From assembly GCA_016900015.1 (NCBI GenBank), contig JACJJM010000017.1, positions 1 through 64,000 of the forward strand: DNA of 64,000 bases, read 5' to 3'. Positions 46,191 through 55,689 of the stretch are shown in pieces; positions within the stretch are counted from its first letter, which is position 1, and each line of letters opens with the position of its first letter. A model generated the notes under the pieces. It was not told the DNA's origin, searched no databases, and saw only the letters and a program-made list of their open reading frames with translations. The position numbers were made by a program, and so were the translations under genes. This stretch comes from Phocaeicola coprophilus. GTDB lineage: Bacteria; Bacteroidota; Bacteroidia; Bacteroidales; Bacteroidaceae.

Positions 46191-46264
46191 ACCGGGAAAC
46201 GGAAAGTTGCCAGCAGAAAGCCCCGGACAAAGTGAGAAAAAAAGAAAAGGAAGTGATACAAAAC

Positions 46265-46296
46265 ATTGCGATTGGCCTGCGATAATACTATATTTG
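46265..46296 (+). promoter_or_regulatory. Promoter of the clan-CD-like peptidase gene
   Basis: -33 ATTG (one mismatch, 46265-46268), 20-bp spacer, -7 TATATTTG (46289-46296). The start codon lies 32 bp downstream. Confidence 0.6.
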
Positions 46297-46327
46297 CCAC
46301 ACGTTTAACGCATCAGAATCTTTGAAT

Positions 46328-47905
46328 ATGAAAAAATGGTTATTAGGCGCGCTGCTTCTGTGCAGCAGCGGGATTCTCCCGACGCCCGTATCGGCATTCG
46401 AGTTGCCACGGCGGCCGGAATACGTGATTGTCGCCTCCTATCGTGTGTCGAACGACCCCGAATGGATGGACGTCATCGAAGCTTTAAAGAAGAAACATAA
46501 AGGCGCAGAAGTCTGCTACTACAAAGAGTCACCCCGCGAAGTGATGGGCAACCTTCGTTGGTATTACCCACGCTATGTGGCTGTGGTCGAGAAACCAGAA
46601 CAGATAGGCCGCGACTTCGTGGTCGACCTCAACCGTATGAGCCGCGAAGTGGACGACGACATTTATGCAGACTTCCTCTGCGGCATCATCACAGGCTATG
46701 ACGCCCAGGCCGCACTCCGCCTGGTAAACGACACAAAAGAGCCCAAAGTGCTTCGGTCAGCCGTGACGACCGTAAGCGTATTTGGCGACGGACATTGGTT
46801 TGACCGCTTCGCCTACATTTCCGACGCACGTCCGGGCTTGGTGGGCGAGCGCGAGAAGGGAGAGACAACACTCCGTGAAACCATGGTGACCGACAGCGCG
46901 GACAACCGCATGTATCGCGACATGATACGCAAGGCACAAGAAGAAGGGAAGCAACTCCGCCTGCCGAAAGATTTTTCCGTGAAAAAGCTCAACTTGCTGC
47001 AACGCTTCTATGACTACTACACAAAGTATGACCCCGATGTAGTCATTACCGCAGCCCACGCAACCGAAAAGAACCTTGAAATGCCCTATTCAAGCGGCAA
47101 CATCATGTGCCGCGAAGGCAAGCTCTACGCAGACTTCCCCGAAGGTCCGAAAGATCTCGTCGAAACGGGTAAGACGCGCGTCTACCTTCCTGTGGGCAAC
47201 TGTCTGATGGGAAACATCGACAAGACACGCAACAGCATGGCCATCGCCTTCATGAACAGTGCCCGTGTCGGCATGCTTGCCGGCGGCTATGTCGTCGAGA
47301 CCTGGTACGGGCGCAACGGCTGGGGCGGTCTGTGCTACTTCATGAACAACCCGGGACGCTACACCATCCCCGAGGCCTTCTTCCTGAACCAGCAAGACAT
47401 GATGTTCCAGCTTCGTCAGATGGCACCGGCATTGGTCAACAAGCCTTTCCCTTTTGCCGAAGGTCCTGACCACATGACTCCTGAATACAACGAAGCAGCC
47501 CGCCTGAACGGAGGAAAAATATCGACCGACGCTTTCGGATTCTTCTATGACCGCGACGTCGTCGCCCTCTACGGAGACCCGGCTTGGGATGTCCGCCTCG
47601 CCGAACAACCGAATGCCAACGACTACGAAGTGGAATACAAAGTAAAGTCCGAAAAGTGCATCGTGACCGTCAAGACGGGGCCTAACTACAGCGAAGAGCG
47701 TATGCGGGGAGCTGACTTCCGCTCACAACACGTGGGTGAATTGCCGTTCAGCTTCTTCTTCCCGAAACGTCTGCGCAACCCACGCCTGGCCGAAGGACAA
47801 TCATGGAAAGCAGCCGTCGATGAAAACTTCCTGCTGGTCTACGAACCGGGCTTCGAGCCAAACAAAGAATATACCATCGTCTTGACCATAGACCCTGCAC
47901 GCTGA
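46328..47905 (+). CDS. Secreted protein resembling clan CD (gingipain/C25-like) peptidases
   Basis: A 525-residue exported protein (signal peptide MKKWLLGALLLCSSGILPTPVSA). I recognise no named family with certainty, but the order of motifs matches clan CD cysteine peptidases. A beta strand ending DVVITAAHATEKN supplies a His, and, about 55 residues later, VYLPVGNCLMGNI supplies a Cys, as the His-Gly and Cys of gingipains do. The segment after it (GMLAGGYVVETWYGRNGWGG) is Gly-rich, and the last 90 residues look like a beta-sandwich. A function as a cell-surface or periplasmic peptidase is inference. Confidence 0.5.
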   Translation: MKKWLLGALLLCSSGILPTPVSAFELPRRPEYVIVASYRVSNDPEWMDVIEALKKKHKGAEVCYYKESPREVMGNLRWYYPRYVAVVEKPEQIGRDFVVDLNRMSREVDDDIYADFLCGIITGYDAQAALRLVNDTKEPKVLRSAVTTVSVFGDGHWFDRFAYISDARPGLVGEREKGETTLRETMVTDSADNRMYRDMIRKAQEEGKQLRLPKDFSVKKLNLLQRFYDYYTKYDPDVVITAAHATEKNLEMPYSSGNIMCREGKLYADFPEGPKDLVETGKTRVYLPVGNCLMGNIDKTRNSMAIAFMNSARVGMLAGGYVVETWYGRNGWGGLCYFMNNPGRYTIPEAFFLNQQDMMFQLRQMAPALVNKPFPFAEGPDHMTPEYNEAARLNGGKISTDAFGFFYDRDVVALYGDPAWDVRLAEQPNANDYEVEYKVKSEKCIVTVKTGPNYSEERMRGADFRSQHVGELPFSFFFPKRLRNPRLAEGQSWKAAVDENFLLVYEPGFEPNKEYTIVLTIDPAR

Positions 47906-47927
47906 CGCGTATCTTTTAAAAAAAGTT

Positions 47928-47969
47928 TGCCTCCTTGAACGGCCTATCAAACAGCCGTCCAAGGAGGCA
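47928..47969. terminator. Bidirectional terminator
   Basis: TGCCTCCTTG-a-ACGGC pairs with GCCGT-c-CAAGGAGGCA (47928-47943 with 47954-47969), flanked by A-rich and T-rich runs. It lies between the convergent peptidase and hydrolase genes. Confidence 0.85.
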
Positions 47970-47974
47970 TTTCT

Positions 47975-48733
47975 TTATCCTAACAATGCGGTCAAACGCG
48001 CATAAAATTCGTCCCGAGCCTCCAGCTCCAAAAAAGGTGAATGTCCGCAATGCCCAAGCACACACAGCGAACAGCCGACTCCCAATCGTTCCAACGGCTC
48101 GATGACACCAGCCAAAGGATGAGGATCATCCTCACCATGAATGACATGGATGGGGACAAAAACTTCCGGCAACAACCGTACAAATCCACCCGAAGAACGA
48201 AAAGCCGCTGCTTCGCTCCACACTTTTTCATATTGGGCTACATCGGGCAAACACTCATTGGCAAACGTGACAGTATGATAATTGTCCGCACGCCCCACCA
48301 GCCTCGCCAGACACTGCATGTCTTCTTCCGACAGGTGAGGACTTGCCGACAGTCGGCTGAAAGCCGCCTGCTCCTCCGGAGCTAAGCGTCGCAAACGCCT
48401 TTCCATAATCTGAGGCACATACCTATCGTCAAAAGGCGGACATCCGACCAGAACCAGCTGCCGGACACATTCCCGATGGCGCACAGAGAAAAACAACGCC
48501 AACCATGCACCCCATGAATGGCCCACCAACGTGACAGGAGTCTGAACATTTCCGGCCAACTGTCCGTACAACTCTTCCACCAATGCCTCTATCGTGAAGG
48601 CCGATTGAAACGGCTCAAGTACCCCAGTTCATGCAGACAAACACTCAGCCATCGGCCTTAATGAACCTCTGTCACCCGGCCCGCCATGCAAAAGTGTCAC
48701 GGCATAAGGAGGACTTCCATAGCAACGCATCAT
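47975..48733 (-). pseudogene. Alpha/beta hydrolase interrupted by one in-frame TGA
   Basis: From an ATG at 48733 (or 48730) the frame reads MMRCYGSPPYAVTLLHGGPG, with the oxyanion HGGPG, then RGSLRPMAECLSA, a TGA at 48629-48631, and continues in the same frame with TGVLEPFQSAFTIEALVEELYG, the nucleophile elbow TLVGHSWGAWLALFF, HGEDDPHPL and the C-terminal catalytic His in LGHCGHSPFLE. The 252-codon frame has all catalytic parts and no shift; only the TGA breaks it. A CGA-to-TGA or TGG-to-TGA change would explain this. The part after the TGA could start at 48583 but would lack the oxyanion region. Related to proline iminopeptidase-like hydrolases. Confidence 0.8.
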
Positions 48734-48778
48734 TGCATCTAAGCATCTTTAGCCTTTCCCTAAAACCCCATCGGGCAC

Positions 48779-49147
48779 TCACTTCATAAACACAAAATAG
48801 ACGGCCAGCACCAAACAGCAGAAGGCAGCCAGGTGATTCCAATGAAGCGCTTCGCCCTTGAAAAAGATGGTGGTAAACACCGTAAAGATGGTGAGTGTGA
48901 TGACCTCTTGGATGACTTTCAACTGCAAGAGCGAGAAAGGTCCGCCATTGCCCACGAAGCCAATGCGGTTGGCCGGCACCTGACAGGAATATTCCGCCAA
49001 GGCAATGAACCACGAAAAGAGGATGACGCCGTAGAGCGGCCAGTTCGAGATGACCTTCATCTCCTGGAGTTTCAAGTGTCCATACCATGCGAAGGTCATG
49101 AAAATGTTTGAAACAATCAACAATAAAATAGTGTAAACGCCAGTCAT
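48779..49147 (-). CDS. DMT family protein (DUF486)
   Basis: A 122-residue integral membrane protein with four hydrophobic helices, of the DUF486 branch of the drug/metabolite transporter superfamily. Seen: LLIVSNIFMTFAWYGHLK, LFSWFIALAEYSCQVPANRIG, SLLQLKVIQEVITLTIFTVF and the C-terminal helix. Such half-size proteins probably dimerise; the transported compound is unknown. It is 4 bp downstream of the TtcA-like gene and 45 bp upstream of the broken hydrolase, forming one transcription unit. Confidence 0.88.
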   Translation of the reverse strand: MTGVYTILLLIVSNIFMTFAWYGHLKLQEMKVISNWPLYGVILFSWFIALAEYSCQVPANRIGFVGNGGPFSLLQLKVIQEVITLTIFTVFTTIFFKGEALHWNHLAAFCCLVLAVYFVFMK

Positions 49148-49151
49148 ATAG

Positions 49152-49898
49152 TTAGTCTTTTTTTGATGGTAAAAGTTCCGTTTGTATATTCGTCATGCTG
49201 CCCCACAGGCTATAACGCGCCTCCGGATTCATCTCCTCCAGCCGGCGAAAGACTTCCTTCATCTGCGAACGGTGGGAGTCGGTCTCATAAGGACAAGCTT
49301 TGACCTGCTTGCGGTAGGCACGCAGTGCGGCAAGCTCCTCCATGTCTGCCTCATGCACGAGGCAAAGCGGACGGATGATGGTCATGTCAAACTTTCGCAT
49401 GACCAGTTTGGGCGGCATGCTGGAAAATGCTCCCTGGAAAGTGATGTTCATCAGAAGCGTCTGCAAGATGTCGTCCATGTGATGCCCGAGAGCTATTTTG
49501 TTGCACCCCGTCTCCTTTGCCACAGTGAAAAGTTCCTTGCGCCGATTCCACGAACAGAGGAAGCAGGGAGACTTGCGATTGTCTGTCGAAGGGTCAAAAC
49601 TCGTTTCCCGATGGACGAAGGGGACACCCAGCGACTCGCACCACCCGCGCAAGTAGTCGAGGTCGGCCCGATAGGCGATGTTGGCCATGCTCACATGGAC
49701 AGCCACCAGTGAAAATCTCGGCTTGAAGATACGCGCCCGACGGGCCAGCAGCTCGACCAGCCCCATCGAATCTTTGCCTCCCGAGAGTCCCACGAGAATT
49801 TTATCCCCGTCGTCGATAAGTCCATACTGGGTCATGCCCTTGGCCAGACGGCGGTTGATGCGTTGCATGAGTTTGTCTTCTTCCGATAAATTTGCCAT
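49152..49898 (-). CDS. TtcA-like tRNA thiolation enzyme (PP-loop ATPase)
   Basis: A 248-residue PP-loop ATPase of the TtcA/TtuA family that activates a tRNA base for sulfur insertion, such as 2-thiocytidine at position 32. Seen: the PP-loop ILVGLSGGKDSMGL, the Fe-S cluster cysteines in SPCFLCSWNRR and one in KACPYE, and LGHHMDDILQTLLMN. The start MANLSEEDK is used because longer forms extend into repeat site C. TtcA and TtuA differ in target base, and sequence reading cannot settle which applies. Operon with DUF486. Confidence 0.88.
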   Translation of the reverse strand: MANLSEEDKLMQRINRRLAKGMTQYGLIDDGDKILVGLSGGKDSMGLVELLARRARIFKPRFSLVAVHVSMANIAYRADLDYLRGWCESLGVPFVHRETSFDPSTDNRKSPCFLCSWNRRKELFTVAKETGCNKIALGHHMDDILQTLLMNITFQGAFSSMPPKLVMRKFDMTIIRPLCLVHEADMEELAALRAYRKQVKACPYETDSHRSQMKEVFRRLEEMNPEARYSLWGSMTNIQTELLPSKKD

Positions 49899-49982
49899 AA
49901 TACGTGTCAAGAGGTTTCTTCCTGATTCATAGACCAAAAAACTGAAAGCCTCCAAGGGTGTCCAAGCGGCATTTGCCAACCT

Positions 49983-50030
49983 TCCTTTCCGGCCGTGGAC
50001 GGCCTCCTTTCCGTGGTCGGGCCGAAAGGA
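49983..50030. repeat. 22-bp array, shared word TCCTTTCC (site C)
   Basis: TCCTTTCC starts at 49983 and 50005 (22 bp apart), followed by inverted CGAAAGGA at 50023-50030. The unit at 50005 continues GTGGTCGGGCC, as at 61575. The flank ends with GTGGTCGGCTACCC. It lies in the divergent spacer between the TtcA-like gene and the TPR/PD40 gene; the rest of the spacer holds their promoters. Confidence 0.82.
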
Positions 50031-50214
50031 GGCCGTGGTCGGCTACCCTTAAGGGCACTCCGACAGTGCCTCCATCAGTGCTCCCGGAAGCCTCCGAACG
50101 TTTTCGGACAAGCCTTTCTCACCGGCCTGTCCAAAAACGGTGGGCAAAATTACAGCATTTAGCAGAAATCTTCGTACTTTTGGAAACTGTTTATCACTCA
50201 AAAAGACATCTGAC

Positions 50215-51618
50215 ATGAAAAAGAAATATGTCCTGACACTTGCCTGCCTGTGCTGCATGCTGCTGTCGCAGGCACAAACCTTGTCTAAAGCACGGGAACT
50301 GTTCAACGCGGGAAGTTATGAAGAAGCCCTCCCGACATTCCGCAAACTTGTCAAGCAAAGTCCTTCGAACGCAAACTACAATTATTGGTACGGCGTCTGC
50401 TGCATGGAGACAGGTGCCGACTCCATCGCCGGACCTTACCTGACCAAGGCCGCCTCACGCAAGGTGCTTGATGCCTACCCCTACCTCACGCGGTTGCAAA
50501 TGAACACCTACAAATTCGACGACGCTGTGAGCACTTGTGAAGACTACATCGACCTGCTGACGACACGCAAGAAAGACACCCAGGAGGCCGAAAAGCTGTT
50601 GGAGAAAGCACGCATGGGAGCATTGATGCTGCGCGGGACGGAGCGTGTGTGCGTCGTGGACAGTTTCGTGGTGGACAAAGCAGACTTCCTGTCAGCCTAC
50701 AAGACCGGCCCGGAAAGCGGACAGACGACCATGCCTGACGACAGCACTTTTTATTATGAAAACGAACTGGGACAAAAACGCTATTGGGCCTTAACGCAGT
50801 CAGGACGGACTGACATCTACACCAGCGACAAGCTGCTCGACAAATGGAGCACCCCAAAACCTGTCAAAGGGCTGGACACGGACGGCAATAACAACTATCC
50901 CTATCTCTTGGCCGACGGCACGACACTGTATTATGCCAATGACGGAGCAAATTCGCTGGGCGGTTATGACATCTTCGTGACACGCTACAACACGGACACA
51001 GACCGCTACCTGAAACCCGAAAACCTCGGTATGCCCTATAACTCCACAGCCAATGACTACCTGTTAGTCATCGACGAATTCAACAACTTGGGTTGGTTTG
51101 CCTCCGACCGGCAGCAGCCGGAAGGAAAGGTTTGCATTTATGTCTTCGTCCCCAACCCTTCACGAGAGACTTTCGACTTCGACACGGACGGAGCGGAAAC
51201 CGTGACCTCACGGGCAAGACTTACCTCCATCCGCGACACATGGACAGACGAGACAACCCTGCGCAAAGCACGCGAACGTATCGCACTCGCTATCCAGTCG
51301 CGTCAGCAACAAACCATCAGCCATGACTTTACGTTCGTCATCGACGACCAACATACGTATCACTCTCTTACAGACTTCAACTCGGACAAAGCACGTACAC
51401 TGTTCCAGCAATTCAAGCAGATGCAACAAGACTTCCGCAAACTCAGCTCCCAACTTGACGGACTGCGCGACCGCTATGCATCATCTCCCGACGGACAGAA
51501 ACAACAGATGACCCCGCAAATCCTTGACTTGGAAAAGCGTCAGGAGCAGATGGCCATGCAACTCGACGAACTGGAGATAAAAGCACGGAATACAGAAAAA
51601 AGTCATATCGACCGCTGA
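50215..51618 (+). CDS. Secreted TPR protein with PD40-type repeats
   Basis: A 467-residue exported protein (signal peptide MKKKYVLTLACLCCMLLSQAQ). Residues 22-130 form tetratricopeptide-like repeats (ARELFNAGSYEEALPTFRKLVKQSP). The middle (about 180-320) has WD40-like PD40 strands such as YPYLLADGTTLYYANDGANSLGGYDIFVTRY, as in OmpA-linked TolB-like proteins. The C-terminal 110 residues are a Gln/Lys-rich coiled coil (LDLEKRQEQMAMQLDELEIKA). No OmpA peptidoglycan-binding domain is present. Possibly a gliding/T9SS- or envelope-related scaffold; this is inference. -7 box TACTTTTG at 50175-50182. Confidence 0.8.
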   Translation: MKKKYVLTLACLCCMLLSQAQTLSKARELFNAGSYEEALPTFRKLVKQSPSNANYNYWYGVCCMETGADSIAGPYLTKAASRKVLDAYPYLTRLQMNTYKFDDAVSTCEDYIDLLTTRKKDTQEAEKLLEKARMGALMLRGTERVCVVDSFVVDKADFLSAYKTGPESGQTTMPDDSTFYYENELGQKRYWALTQSGRTDIYTSDKLLDKWSTPKPVKGLDTDGNNNYPYLLADGTTLYYANDGANSLGGYDIFVTRYNTDTDRYLKPENLGMPYNSTANDYLLVIDEFNNLGWFASDRQQPEGKVCIYVFVPNPSRETFDFDTDGAETVTSRARLTSIRDTWTDETTLRKARERIALAIQSRQQQTISHDFTFVIDDQHTYHSLTDFNSDKARTLFQQFKQMQQDFRKLSSQLDGLRDRYASSPDGQKQQMTPQILDLEKRQEQMAMQLDELEIKARNTEKSHIDR

Positions 51619-51671
51619 CAATGTGAGCGAATAAGACTATCTTTGAAGTAACCTTATTAAATGTCATCAAC

Positions 51672-52151
51672 ATGGACCTACTACTCATCGCTGCCCTGTT
51701 ATTGGTCGGACTCATCCTGCTCGTGGCCGAAGTCTATCTCTTCTCCGGACTCAGCATCGCCGGCATCTGTGCCACGGTCTGCTTCATCGCAGCCAATGTC
51801 TACGCCTACATCCATCTGGGCGGAGAAGCTTGCCTGCTCACATTTCTCATCACTCTCATCACGGGCGGAGGCGTCCTGCTGTGGGTGTTCCGCTCCAAAG
51901 CACTGGAAAGAAGGGCACTCACGAAAGACATCGACTCGACCGTGGGTGACGACCGCCACTACGACGTGCATCCGGGCGACCACGGCATAGCTGTCACCCG
52001 GCTGGCTCTCATCGGCAATGCCGAAATCAACGGGCAGGTGATGGAAGTACGCTCCGTGGGAGGATTCATCGACGAACGGACGCCCATCACCGTGGAACGC
52101 ATCGCCGACGGAGTCATCCTCGTCTCCCCCACTTCCGACCAATCTCATTAA
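51672..52151 (+). CDS. NfeD family membrane protein
   Basis: A 159-residue NfeD protein: three hydrophobic helices at about residues 3-22, 26-45 and 50-72, then a soluble OB-fold (residues 100-159, [43 protein letters not shown]). NfeD proteins pair with flotillin-like SPFH proteins in membrane microdomains. It lies 37 bp upstream of floA, the usual arrangement. -7 box TATCTTTG at 51638-51645. Confidence 0.92.
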   Translation: MDLLLIAALLLVGLILLVAEVYLFSGLSIAGICATVCFIAANVYAYIHLGGEACLLTFLITLITGGGVLLWVFRSKALERRALTKDIDSTVGDDRHYDVHPGDHGIAVTRLALIGNAEINGQVMEVRSVGGFIDERTPITVERIADGVILVSPTSDQSH

Positions 52152-52188
52152 ACACACCGCATATTCATCACTAATACCTTATATTATT

Positions 52189-53178
52189 ATGCCAATGCTC
52201 ATCCCTATCCTGCTCGTGGTCGGAATCATCCTGTTTCTGGCCATCGTCCTTCACTACATCCCGTTCCTCCTCTGGCTGTCGGCCAAAGCTTCGGGTGTAC
52301 ACATCTCACTGGTGCAACTGTTCCTGATGCGCATCCGGAACGTGCCCCCTTCCATCATCGTGCAAGCCCTCATCGAAGCCCACAAGGCAGGACTGTCATT
52401 CATCACCCGTGACGGACTGGAAGCCCACTATCTGGCGGGCGGTCATGTGGCCAAAGTGGTGCATGCGCTCGTCTCAGCCGCAAAGGCAAACATCGAACTG
52501 TCGTTCCAGATGGCGACGGCTATCGACCTGGCCGGTCGCGACGTGTTCGAAGCCGTGCAGATGTCGGTCAACCCGAAAGTCATCGACACCCCGCCCGTCA
52601 CGGCCGTAGCCAAGGACGGCATCCAGCTCATCGCAAAAGCCCGCGTCACGGTGCGCGCCAACATCCGCCAACTGGTGGGCGGAGCCGGGGAAGACACCGT
52701 GCTGGCACGCGTCGGCGAAGGCATTGTCTCCTCCATCGGTTCGTCAGAGAATCACAAGTCTGTGCTCGAAAATCCGGACTCCATCTCCAAACTCGTCTTG
52801 CGTAAAGGACTGGATGCAGGCACGGCGTTTGAAATCCTGTCCATCGACATCGCGGACATCGACATCGGCCGTAACATCGGAGCTGCCCTGCAAATCGACC
52901 AGGCCAATGCAGACAAGAACATCGCCCAGGCCAAAGCTGAGGAACGCCGCGCAATGGCTGTCGCCAGCGAACAAGAAATGCGTGCCAAGGCAGAGGAAGC
53001 CCGTGCGATGGTCATCCAAGCCGAAGCCGAAGTGCCCAAAGCCATGGCTGAAGCCTTCCGCAACGGCAATCTGGGCATCATGGACTATTATCGGATGAAA
53101 AACATCGAAGCTGACACCCGCATGCGCGACAACATCGCCCATCCACAGTCCAGCACTCCCAATACACAAGGGAAATAG
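52189..53178 (+). CDS. floA: Flotillin-like protein FloA
   Basis: A 329-residue SPFH-domain protein of the FloA (UPF0365) family, a scaffold of functional membrane microdomains. An N-terminal membrane segment ([20 protein letters not shown]) is followed by [29 protein letters not shown], the SPFH core, and a helical Ala/Glu-rich C-terminal region ([57 protein letters not shown]) with the EA repeats typical of flotillins. It forms an operon with nfeD and ends at the terminator 53210-53271. Confidence 0.95.
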   Translation: MPMLIPILLVVGIILFLAIVLHYIPFLLWLSAKASGVHISLVQLFLMRIRNVPPSIIVQALIEAHKAGLSFITRDGLEAHYLAGGHVAKVVHALVSAAKANIELSFQMATAIDLAGRDVFEAVQMSVNPKVIDTPPVTAVAKDGIQLIAKARVTVRANIRQLVGGAGEDTVLARVGEGIVSSIGSSENHKSVLENPDSISKLVLRKGLDAGTAFEILSIDIADIDIGRNIGAALQIDQANADKNIAQAKAEERRAMAVASEQEMRAKAEEARAMVIQAEAEVPKAMAEAFRNGNLGIMDYYRMKNIEADTRMRDNIAHPQSSTPNTQGK

Positions 53179-53209
53179 TCTGATGTTACGTCCCTGAAAT
53201 AATCATATG

Positions 53210-53271
53210 CAGAACCACAAAGGCCCACGACTTCCGTACCCTCGAAAGTCTGCCCGCGTGGTTCTGTTTTT
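53210..53271 (+). terminator. Terminator after nfeD-floA
   Basis: CAGAACCAC (53210-53218) pairs with GTGGTTCTG (53258-53266) and is followed by TTTTT. The long loop contains further inner pairing. Confidence 0.8.
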
Positions 53272-53297
53272 ACTAACCCGCTTTAACCTTACACATC

Positions 53298-54176
53298 ATG
53301 GACATCCACTACCCAGAATCCGAACTCATCCTGAATGCAGACGGTTCTGTATTCCATCTTCATTTGCAACCGGAACAGTTGGCTGACAACGTCATCTTAG
53401 TGGGAGACCCGGACCGTGTCAATCTCGTCGCCTCGCACCTGGATACGCAGGAAAGCGAGACCCGCAACCGGGAATTTCATACCATCACCGGAACACGCGG
53501 CTGCAAACGCATCACCGTCGTGTCGACAGGCATCGGATGTGACAACATCGACATCGTCATGAACGAGCTCGACGCATTGGCCAACATCGACCTGCACACA
53601 CGTACCGACCGCCCGGCCCATCGCAGCCTCAACATCGTCCGTATCGGCACATGTGGCGGACTGCAACCGTTCACGCCCATCGGTACATTCATCTGCTCGG
53701 ACATCTCTATCGGACTGGACGGACTGCTGAATTTCTATCATTCGGATTCCGGCATACGCGACAGCGTGCTGGAACATCAATTTCACACACACATGGGGTG
53801 GCAAGGACAGACCTGTATCGCCTATCCCTACGCCGTACATGCTGATGAGGAACTAATACGGCGTATCGGCGCAGACGACATGGTGCACGGCATCACACTC
53901 TCTGCAGGGGGCTTCTATGGGCCACAGGGCAGACGGCTGCGTATCCCCTTGGCCGACCCGGAACAGAACACGAAAGTCGAGCAATTCGCCTATGGGGCTT
54001 ACCACATCACAAACTATGAAATGGAAAGTTCTGCCGTGGCCGGACTGGCCCGTCTCTTAGGCCATCAGGCCGTGACCACCTGCATGGTCATCGCCAACCG
54101 ACGTACCGGGCAAGCCAATGCCCAATATAAAAACACGATGGACACACTCATCGAAACAGTCTTGGAACGTATCTAA
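53298..54176 (+). CDS. Nucleoside phosphorylase (uridine phosphorylase-like)
   Basis: A 292-residue PNP/UDP-family enzyme that phosphorolytically splits nucleosides for salvage. Seen: DNVILVGDPDRVNLVASHLD near the phosphate site, VVSTGIGCDNIDIVMNELDAL, VRIGTCGGLQ, and the nucleoside-ribose motif NYEMESSAVAGLARLLG with the conserved Met-Glu. Bacteroidales homologues are annotated as nucleoside or uridine phosphorylase; the base preference is not certain here. It is followed closely (25 bp) by the secreted esterase gene and may be cotranscribed with it. Confidence 0.88.
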   Translation: MDIHYPESELILNADGSVFHLHLQPEQLADNVILVGDPDRVNLVASHLDTQESETRNREFHTITGTRGCKRITVVSTGIGCDNIDIVMNELDALANIDLHTRTDRPAHRSLNIVRIGTCGGLQPFTPIGTFICSDISIGLDGLLNFYHSDSGIRDSVLEHQFHTHMGWQGQTCIAYPYAVHADEELIRRIGADDMVHGITLSAGGFYGPQGRRLRIPLADPEQNTKVEQFAYGAYHITNYEMESSAVAGLARLLGHQAVTTCMVIANRRTGQANAQYKNTMDTLIETVLERI

Positions 54177-54201
54177 AAATGTCGTACACAAACTTGCTGC
54201 C

Positions 54202-55554
54202 ATGAACTATTTCAAAACCTGCAAACTGGTGATGGGAAGCATGCTCCTCTTCGCCGTATCGGGTGCTCATGCCCAAACCAACACCGAAATCAAAGACTTC
54301 TTCATCCATAGCATCACCGGACAGACTCCGGCCCAACAAACGAAGAAGACAGAAAAAGTGAAACTAAACGACTTGGACAAAGCCCGACAAAGGGTATGGG
54401 CTGCCTGGAAAGCTGCCAATCAAGAACTCGACGAACCCAAACTGCCCGCACTTATATCGCTGGACAGTGCCCGCACAGGGCAAATCATACTGCCCGACTC
54501 ACTGGAGCCACAAGCTGTCATGGACTATTATTGGGGAACGAAAAGCGACTCTATCCCTCTCAATGGATACCCCGTCTACCTCTATCTGCATGGTTCCGGT
54601 CCGAGAAACAGTGAGTGGAGCACGGGGCTTCAACTCGCCCACATGTTCAAAGACAGTCCGTCAGCCTACTTCATCCCACGGATTCCCAATGAAGGAAACT
54701 ACTACCGCTGGTGGCAACGGTCCAAACAGTGGGCATGGCAATGGTTGATACGCCAGCTCATGTTGAACGAACACATCGACGCACGCCGTCTCTACGTGTT
54801 CGGCATTTCCGAAGGGGGTTACGGCAGCCAACGACTGGCTTCGTTCTACGCGGACTATTGGGCAGCTGCAGGTCCGATGGCCGGAGGAGAACCTCTGAAA
54901 AATGCACCGGCTGAAAACTGCCGCCATATCGGTTTCAGCCTGCTGACCGGAGCGAAAGACAACGGCTTCTACCGCAATTCCTTGACCCGCCTGGTGCAAA
55001 AGGACTTTGACAGCTTGCAGACAGTCTATCCCAATGATTTCAAACACCGGATAGCATTAATCCCTGAACGAGGACACAGCATCGACTACCGGCCGACAAC
55101 GCCATGGCTGCAAACGTTTATCCGTGACCCTCACCCTACGACTATCACTTGGGAAGACTTCGAGATGGACGGATGGCATCGCCCAGGTTTTTACAATCTC
55201 AAAGTGGACCGCCGTCCAAACGACAGCCTGCGGACTCATTATGAAATGAACATCCAGAATAACATCATCGAACTGGAAATCTCCAACGTACACTATCAGA
55301 CCACGGTGACCGACCCGTATTGGGGCATCGAACTACAATTCGCCAAAACCTACACTCCGGCCACAGGCGGTGAATTGACCTTGTTTCTGGATGAGAAGCT
55401 GGTGGACTTGAACAAAAAGGTAACAATCAACGTCAATGGGAAACAAGTGTTTAACGGGCGTGTACGCTGCGACCTTGGAAGCATGATGCAGAGCCTCGCT
55501 CTGTTCTATGACCGTGAACGTATCTTCCCGGCAGCCGTCACCATCAAATATTGA
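54202..55554 (+). CDS. Secreted alpha/beta-hydrolase (esterase-like)
   Basis: A 450-residue exported hydrolase (signal peptide MNYFKTCKLVMGSMLLFAVSGAHAQ). The catalytic domain (about residues 130-340) shows an oxyanion block LYLHGSGPRNSEWS, the nucleophile elbow FGISEGGYGSQR (Ser in GISEGG), and a candidate His in ERGHSIDYRP. The C-terminal 100 residues are beta-rich and unassigned. Substrate unknown: a carbohydrate ester or a peptide ester would both fit. The start follows the natural signal peptide; longer frames overlap the phosphorylase gene. Confidence 0.83.
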   Translation: MNYFKTCKLVMGSMLLFAVSGAHAQTNTEIKDFFIHSITGQTPAQQTKKTEKVKLNDLDKARQRVWAAWKAANQELDEPKLPALISLDSARTGQIILPDSLEPQAVMDYYWGTKSDSIPLNGYPVYLYLHGSGPRNSEWSTGLQLAHMFKDSPSAYFIPRIPNEGNYYRWWQRSKQWAWQWLIRQLMLNEHIDARRLYVFGISEGGYGSQRLASFYADYWAAAGPMAGGEPLKNAPAENCRHIGFSLLTGAKDNGFYRNSLTRLVQKDFDSLQTVYPNDFKHRIALIPERGHSIDYRPTTPWLQTFIRDPHPTTITWEDFEMDGWHRPGFYNLKVDRRPNDSLRTHYEMNIQNNIIELEISNVHYQTTVTDPYWGIELQFAKTYTPATGGELTLFLDEKLVDLNKKVTINVNGKQVFNGRVRCDLGSMMQSLALFYDRERIFPAAVTIKY

Positions 55555-55602
55555 ATAAACATAAAACGGACTTCTTAATAACGATCGAGTCCTGAAAATA
55601 AC

Positions 55603-55655
55603 GAAGGCACTGCGCGTTGTCATGTCATCATCGACATGCACTGCGCAGTGCCTTC
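55603..55655. terminator. Bidirectional terminator between esterase and macroglobulin genes
   Basis: GAAGGCACTGCGC (55603-55615) and GCGCAGTGCCTTC (55643-55655) form a perfect 13-bp stem, with an inner CATGTC/GACATG hairpin. Confidence 0.85.
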
Positions 55656-55689
55656 AAATCTTTCTGTCAGTCTCCTGACTGGATGTCCG

